Shown: one piece after another, positions 6,031 through 10,302 of the stretch | Layout: each line of letters begins with the position of its first letter | How positions within the stretch are numbered: the stretch's first letter is position 1 | Assembly: GCA_964597035.1 (NCBI GenBank) | Contig: CAZQWM010000062.1 | Location: forward strand, 1-10,302 | DNA length: 10,302 bases | Direction of reading: 5' to 3' | Source of the DNA: Fen-1362 sp964597035 | GTDB taxonomy: Bacteria > Planctomycetota > Phycisphaerae > Sedimentisphaerales > Anaerobacaceae | Translations under genes and position numbers: made by a program | Notes under the pieces: generated by a model | Database searches by the model: none | The model's input: the letters and a program-made list of their open reading frames with translations, nothing else | Told to the model about the DNA's origin: nothing

Positions 6031-8172
6031 ATGAAGTGTAAATCCTTGTGCAAAGCAATTCTGTTTCTTCTGTGCGTTGCCCTGTATTCCCATATCGCTA
6101 CGGCATTCGCCGACGATGGCTACCAACTGTGGCTCAAGTATAAAAAAGTTGACGATGCAAAAAAACTGGACGAGTATCGGCGGGCAATTTCAGCCGTAAT
6201 TGTCTATGGGCAGTCGGAAACCTGCCGAATCATACGCGAAGAGCTAAAGAATGGATTGACCGGCCTTTTGGGCGAAGATATCCCCTTTGCCGAATCAGTT
6301 GAGAAATCGGGTTGCCTTGTTGTCGGCACGCCCGGCGACTCTGAGTTCGTTAAAAAACTGGGTTGCTCCGCTGCACTCGACTTTCTTGGCCGGGATGGTT
6401 TCATCATTAAGTCAGCGCAAATAGATGCTAATTCGGCAATTATCATCGCCGCCAATGAAGACATCGGCCTGCTCTACGGCGCGTTTCATTTATTGCGACT
6501 TATCCAGACCCGTCAATCGCTCGAAAATCTCAACGTCATTTCGAAACCGAAAATTCAGTATCGCCTTCTGAATCACTGGGACAATCTCGACGGCTCCATC
6601 GAACGCGGCTACGCAGGCAAGTCCTTATGGAGATGGCACAAGCTGCCCGAAGAAATCGATTCTCGTTATATCGATTATGCCCGTGCAAATGCCTCGCTCG
6701 GCATCAACGGAACCGTTCTCAACAACGTCAATGCCAACCCGGATATCCTCAGGCCTGAATACCTGAGAAAAGTGGCAAAGCTGGCCGACGTTTTCAGGCC
6801 TTACGGCATTCGTGTGTTTCTTTCCGCCAATTTCTCTTCGCCGATATCAGCAGAATTCACACTCAACAGCCGTAGAGGTGGTATAGGTGAGCTTGATACT
6901 TCAGACCCTATGAACCCGAAAGTCAGAGACTGGTGGAAGAACAAAGCGAAGGAGATTTACGACCTGATACCAGACTTCGGCGGCTTTCTCGTCAAGGCGA
7001 ATTCTGAAGGTATGCCCGGCCCGCAGGATTTCAACAGAACTCACGCCGACGGCGCCAATATGCTCGCCGAAGCTCTCAAGCCCTATGGCGGAATCGTTAT
7101 GTGGCGTGCCTTCGTGTATAACCCGGATACTGACCCAGACCGTGCGAAACGCGCCTATATGGAATTCGTTCCGCTCGACGGAAAGTTTCTCCCCAATGTT
7201 TTCGTTCAGCCGAAAAACGGCCCCATCGACTTTCAGCCCCGCGAACCCGTTCAGCCCCTTTTCGGCGCGATGCCGAAGACGCCTTTGATGCTCGAATTGC
7301 AAATAACACAGGAGTATCTCGGCCACTCCAAACATCTCGTCTATCTGGCCCCGATGTGGAAAGAGTATCTTGACTTTGATACATACGCCAAAACCCCCGG
7401 CTCGACGCTCGCCTCAATTGTCGATGGTTCTCTGCAAAACTATTCTATGACGGGAATTGCTGGCGTAGCGAATACTGGCAGCGACCGGAACTGGTGCGGA
7501 CATCTTTTCGCACAGGCCAACTGGTACGCCTTCGGCCGATTAAGCTGGAATCATACCCTCACTGCTGAACAAATCGCCGACGAATGGATTAGAGAAACGT
7601 TAACAAATGACAGCAACGCTATAAATACAATCAAGTCAATGATAATGGGGTCGTGGCGGGCCTGTATTGATTATATGACTCCTCTCGGTCTTCATCACAT
7701 AATGCAGGCCGGCTTTCATTATGGTCCGGGACCTCAGCACGATTCAGGCCGGCCCGACTGGACCAGCGTCTATTACCATCGAGCCGATGCCAACGGCCTC
7801 GGCTTTGACCGCTCTTCCACCGGCTCCAATGCCGTCGCTCAATACTTTTCACCTTTGCGAGAAATCTTCGACGATATAAATACCTGTCCTGAAAAATACC
7901 TGCTCTGGTTTCATCACGTCCCCTGGGACTACAAAATGAAATCCGGAAGAACCTTGTGGGATGAGCTGTGTTTGAGGTATTATGCCGGCACGAAATACGT
8001 AGATAAAATGATAAACGACTGGAAGGACGCTGAGAAATACGTTGACCCGCAGCTATTCTCGCATGTGACCGAAAAGCTGCAAACGCAAAAGAAAGATGCC
8101 GGCAAATGGCGTGATACCTGCATCGGCTATTTCCAGAAATTCAGCGGCCAGCCGGTCCCTGATTTTAAATAG
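6031..8172 (+). CDS. Secreted alpha-glucuronidase, GH67
   Basis: Removes (4-O-methyl-)glucuronic acid alpha-1,2-linked to the non-reducing terminal xylose of xylo-oligosaccharides, with inversion. The protein has 713 residues, the usual GH67 length. A signal peptide (1-27, core AILFLLCVALYSHIATAFA) indicates export. An N-terminal alpha/beta domain (~30-170) precedes the barrel, marked by LLNHWDNLDGSIERGYAGKS and ANASLGINGTVLNNVNANP. The catalytic acid is Glu326 in VKANSEGMPGP. The base pair is Asp400 in NGPIDFQPREP and Glu428 in ELQITQEYLGH. Their spacing (74 and 28) closely matches that of the characterised Cellvibrio enzyme (Glu292, Asp365, Glu393). The C-terminal helical part contains GLHHIMQAGFHYGPGPQH. 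An in-frame TGA at 6019 limits the start to ATG 6031, which has no clear Shine-Dalgarno sequence. The gene lies 88 nt after the PL10 gene. Its substrate is exactly what GH10 and GH30 glucuronoxylanases produce, linking it to the divergent xylanase. Confidence 0.97.
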   Translation: MKCKSLCKAILFLLCVALYSHIATAFADDGYQLWLKYKKVDDAKKLDEYRRAISAVIVYGQSETCRIIREELKNGLTGLLGEDIPFAESVEKSGCLVVGTPGDSEFVKKLGCSAALDFLGRDGFIIKSAQIDANSAIIIAANEDIGLLYGAFHLLRLIQTRQSLENLNVISKPKIQYRLLNHWDNLDGSIERGYAGKSLWRWHKLPEEIDSRYIDYARANASLGINGTVLNNVNANPDILRPEYLRKVAKLADVFRPYGIRVFLSANFSSPISAEFTLNSRRGGIGELDTSDPMNPKVRDWWKNKAKEIYDLIPDFGGFLVKANSEGMPGPQDFNRTHADGANMLAEALKPYGGIVMWRAFVYNPDTDPDRAKRAYMEFVPLDGKFLPNVFVQPKNGPIDFQPREPVQPLFGAMPKTPLMLELQITQEYLGHSKHLVYLAPMWKEYLDFDTYAKTPGSTLASIVDGSLQNYSMTGIAGVANTGSDRNWCGHLFAQANWYAFGRLSWNHTLTAEQIADEWIRETLTNDSNAINTIKSMIMGSWRACIDYMTPLGLHHIMQAGFHYGPGPQHDSGRPDWTSVYYHRADANGLGFDRSSTGSNAVAQYFSPLREIFDDINTCPEKYLLWFHHVPWDYKMKSGRTLWDELCLRYYAGTKYVDKMINDWKDAEKYVDPQLFSHVTEKLQTQKKDAGKWRDTCIGYFQKFSGQPVPDFK

Positions 8173-8197
8173 GATTGTTTCACTTGAGAAAATTCTA

Positions 8198-8203
8198 AAG
8201 GAG
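8198..8203 (+). promoter_or_regulatory. Ribosome binding site of the symporter gene
   Basis: AAGGAG, six bases before ATG 8210. It is the strongest Shine-Dalgarno sequence within the operon and fixes the start of the symporter. Confidence 0.85.
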
Positions 8204-8209
8204 CCATAA

Positions 8210-10302
8210 ATGCAGAACGGAACTCAAAAGCTCTCAATAGTGGAAAAAGTCGGCTACAGTCTTGGTGACAGTGCCGCCAATTTTATCTTCCAGACGGTGA
8301 TGATGTTCCTGATGTTCTTTTATACAGACGTCCTTGGGATCTCCCCGGCAATTGCAGGATTGATATTTCTGGCAACGAGAATATTCGACGCGTTCAACGA
8401 CCCGATGATGGGCGCTATTGCCGACCGCACAAACACACGCTGGGGCAAGTTTCGTCCCTGGGTCCTGATTACAGCCGTTCCCTTTGGCGTTATAGGTATC
8501 CTTATGTTTACGGCGCCGAATCTCAGTGCCATGAATAAAATCATATACGCCTTTATAACCTACAACCTGATGATGATTATATACACCATAAATAATGTCC
8601 CGTACTGCGCACTCACGGGCGTCCTCACCGGAGACTCGATTGAGCGAACAGGACTGGCTTCGTATCGTTTTATATTCGCTATGCTTGCCACTCTCGCCGT
8701 TCAGAGTTTGAGTATTCCGCTGGTAAATCGTCTCGGTGTTGATAATAAAACAATCGTGCAATGCGAAGTTAAGCAGGACTTGCTTACAATCAACCCCGAG
8801 ACGCCCGGTCTGGCAAAAATCATCGTCCTCGCCAGCGACCAGAAAGGCAACTCGACCGAAAAGGAATTTTTTACCAAGGTTACCAAGGCCGTTCCCGAAA
8901 TTCCGATGGTGAAAACGCCTTTGTCTGACCTGACACTTGAAAAAGGTTTCGGCACGCACACAATAGATTTAACGCCCGTTTTTGCCCCAGGCGCTTATGG
9001 CCCGGTCACTTACGAGGCGGGCGTGCAAAACCAGGGCGTCGTTAAGGCCCAGGTTGCCGATAATCAGCTTACGCTTACTGAGGTCGGTATTGGTGTTACT
9101 GATATTACCGTTACCGCCAAAGACCGGCTGAAAAGCTCCATTAACAGCCAGTTTAAGATGGCAGTGAAAGCCCCGGGCAACACTGCCCCTGTGGTCAAAA
9201 GCAGGCCGGAAATCGTCCTCGACAAAGGTTTCGGTAAAAGTGAGATTGGTCTGGGCGAGATTTTCTCGGACGCCGACGGCGATCCCCTTGTTTACAGGGT
9301 AAAGACCGACAGTGGGACGGTCAGGGCCAATATCACGGACAGCTCGCTGACTCTCACAGAAGTTATCACTGGTGATGACCGGCTTACTGTTACGGCCGAC
9401 GACAGTAAAGGCGGCCAGTGTTCGCTGGTTATTCCGGTTATCGTCAGGACCGGAGATAATATGGCGCCGGTACTTACTAGTCCTTTATCTGCGAAAACGT
9501 TGATATCTAAAGCAGAACCGGTTCAGGTTCGCCTCTCAGAGCACTTTTCGGAACCTGACAAAGAGGAACTCTCTTACAAAGTAACCGTCATCAATCAGGG
9601 TAAGGGCTATCAATATGCTATGGGTATCTTCTGTTCGCTGGCCGTCGTTTTCTTTGTCATCACGTTCTTTACAACCAAAGAGCGAGTAAAGCCCGACCCA
9701 AAACAGAAGACATCTTTGAAACAGGATATCAAAGACCTTTTGCATAATCCTGCGTGGCTGGCCATATTCTTTTTGACCGTTTTTATATTCATTTACCTGT
9801 CGCTTCGCGGCTCGGTAACGCTTTATTATTTCACCTACTACGTAAAGCGGCCCGACTTATTCAGTTTGTTTAATGCCCTCGGAATGGGCGTTACACTCCT
9901 TGGAATACTTTTCGCGAAGCCGCTTGCCGTTCGCTTTGGCAAACGCAATACCTTCCGCGTATGCCTGTTCCTTACGGCCGTATTCGCGACTGTATATGCC
10001 TTCCTGCCGCCTAACGCAATTTTCCTAATTTTTGCCTTTAACATATTGCTTTCGCTTTCTTATGCCCCAACAATCCCGATGCTGTGGGCTATGATTGCAG
10101 ACGTCGCTGACTATGGTGAGTGGAAGACGGGACGAAGAGCCACGGGTATGGCATTCTCGGCGACGACTTTCGGGTTAAAAATGGGGCTTAGCTTGGGTGG
10201 AGCCTTAGCGGGGTGGCTTTTAAGCTACTTTGGATACGTCGCGGGCGCAGACCAGACCGATTTCGCCCTTAAAGGGATTCGCTGGATGATGAGCATTATC
10301 CC
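8210..10302 (+). CDS. GPH-family sugar:cation symporter with a large extracytoplasmic beta-repeat insert (3' end outside window)
   Basis: Inner-membrane importer of the glycoside-pentoside-hexuronide:cation symporter (MelB/XynP) family, probably carrying xylo-oligosaccharides or related products. The frame is open for 697 codons from ATG 8210 to the window edge; the last helices are missing. Family marks include GYSLGDSAANFIF (15-27), DAFNDPMMGAIADRTNTRWG (60-79; Asp60 and Asp64 align with the MelB cation-site aspartates), FRPW, NNVPYCALTG, SYRF (151-154), FFTTKERV after helix 6, and ADVADYGEWKTGRRATGMAF near the right end. Helix 5 ends at ~LVNRLG (171-176) and helix 6 begins at GYQYAMGIF (466-474). 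Between them are ~288 residues instead of the usual short loop. The family topology places that loop in the periplasm. The gene follows GH67 by 37 nt and closes the visible operon. Family assignment is firm; the imported sugar is inferred from the neighbours. Confidence 0.93.
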   Translation, partial: MQNGTQKLSIVEKVGYSLGDSAANFIFQTVMMFLMFFYTDVLGISPAIAGLIFLATRIFDAFNDPMMGAIADRTNTRWGKFRPWVLITAVPFGVIGILMFTAPNLSAMNKIIYAFITYNLMMIIYTINNVPYCALTGVLTGDSIERTGLASYRFIFAMLATLAVQSLSIPLVNRLGVDNKTIVQCEVKQDLLTINPETPGLAKIIVLASDQKGNSTEKEFFTKVTKAVPEIPMVKTPLSDLTLEKGFGTHTIDLTPVFAPGAYGPVTYEAGVQNQGVVKAQVADNQLTLTEVGIGVTDITVTAKDRLKSSINSQFKMAVKAPGNTAPVVKSRPEIVLDKGFGKSEIGLGEIFSDADGDPLVYRVKTDSGTVRANITDSSLTLTEVITGDDRLTVTADDSKGGQCSLVIPVIVRTGDNMAPVLTSPLSAKTLISKAEPVQVRLSEHFSEPDKEELSYKVTVINQGKGYQYAMGIFCSLAVVFFVITFFTTKERVKPDPKQKTSLKQDIKDLLHNPAWLAIFFLTVFIFIYLSLRGSVTLYYFTYYVKRPDLFSLFNALGMGVTLLGILFAKPLAVRFGKRNTFRVCLFLTAVFATVYAFLPPNAIFLIFAFNILLSLSYAPTIPMLWAMIADVADYGEWKTGRRATGMAFSATTFGLKMGLSLGGALAGWLLSYFGYVAGADQTDFALKGIRWMMSII
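8747..9601 (+). repeat. Permuted Ig/cadherin-like repeat array inside the symporter
   Basis: Residues 180-464 of the symporter form a repeat array. Two whole units are 229-323 (8894-9178) and 324-416 (9179-9457). They share LEKGFG / LDKGFG, then a hydrophobic strand, then LTLTEV, then a G(V/D)(T/D)xxTVTAxD(R/S)K block. Unit 324-416 also has FSDADGDPLVY, typical of cadherin-like or He_PIG-type Ig domains. The stretch 417-464 (9458-9601) matches only the front half (NMAPV, HFSEPDKEELSY, ending NQG). The stretch 180-228 (8747-8893) matches only the back half (LTI, IIVLASDQKGNST). Front plus back halves make 97 residues, against 95 and 93 for the whole units. Boundaries were placed by eye. The function is unknown; carbohydrate or protein binding is possible. 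Confidence 0.8.

Noticed and set aside
5340..6053. 237-codon minus-strand frame across the end of the PL10 gene
   Set aside because: It is antisense to conserved PL10 motifs and has no signal peptide, domain or ribosome site of its own.
8234..8959. 241-codon open frame on the minus strand
   Set aside because: It lies antisense to the GPH symporter, whose family motifs are continuous on the plus strand. The minus-strand product is rich in His, Cys and Arg and has no recognisable domain.
8894..9457. Internal repeats in the symporter considered as a DNA-level tandem duplication or assembly artefact
   Set aside because: The two units are similar in protein sequence but share only short identical DNA stretches (for example AAAGGTTTCGG), so they are diverged domains and not a recent duplication or collapsed read artefact.

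Overview
The window looks like a polysaccharide-utilisation locus for acidic plant cell-wall glycans, mainly glucuronoxylan with some pectin. It probably comes from a Gram-negative, free-living carbohydrate degrader. The enzyme types, their signal peptides and the roughly even base composition would suit the Planctomycetota/PVC group (for example Phycisphaerae). That placement is an inference from gene style; there is no marker gene here.

Layout: (1) On the minus strand, from 2008 to the left edge, runs a large secreted xylanase cut by the window. It is open throughout and reads signal peptide, CBM22/CBM4_9-like module, GH10 xylanase, small beta domain, then the first ~90 residues of a GH30 glucuronoxylanase. 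(2) A 364-bp divergent intergenic region (2009-2372) holds an exact consensus sigma-70 promoter for the xylanase and two short palindromes just upstream of it. (3) On the plus strand there is a tightly spaced run of four genes: a GH2 beta-galactosidase-like lipoprotein (2373-4880), a PL10 pectate lyase (4908-5942), a secreted GH67 alpha-glucuronidase (6031-8172) and a GPH-family sugar:cation symporter (8210 to the right edge, incomplete).

A likely division of labour: the secreted GH10-GH30 enzyme cuts glucuronoxylan into (methyl)glucuronosyl xylo-oligosaccharides. The exported GH67 removes the terminal (methyl)glucuronic acid, GH2 trims a beta-linked side sugar, PL10 opens pectate, and the GPH symporter imports the small products.

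The most unusual item is the symporter. Between its fifth and sixth membrane helices, where family members normally have a loop of a few residues, it carries about 288 extra residues of Ig/cadherin-like beta repeats. By eye these form three repeat units in permuted order: the back half of a unit, two whole units, then the front half of a unit. The two halves add up to one normal unit, so the domain nearest the membrane may be assembled from both ends of the insert. The frame is open across the whole insert and the flanking helices match the family in register.

No RNA genes, mobile elements or CRISPR arrays were seen.
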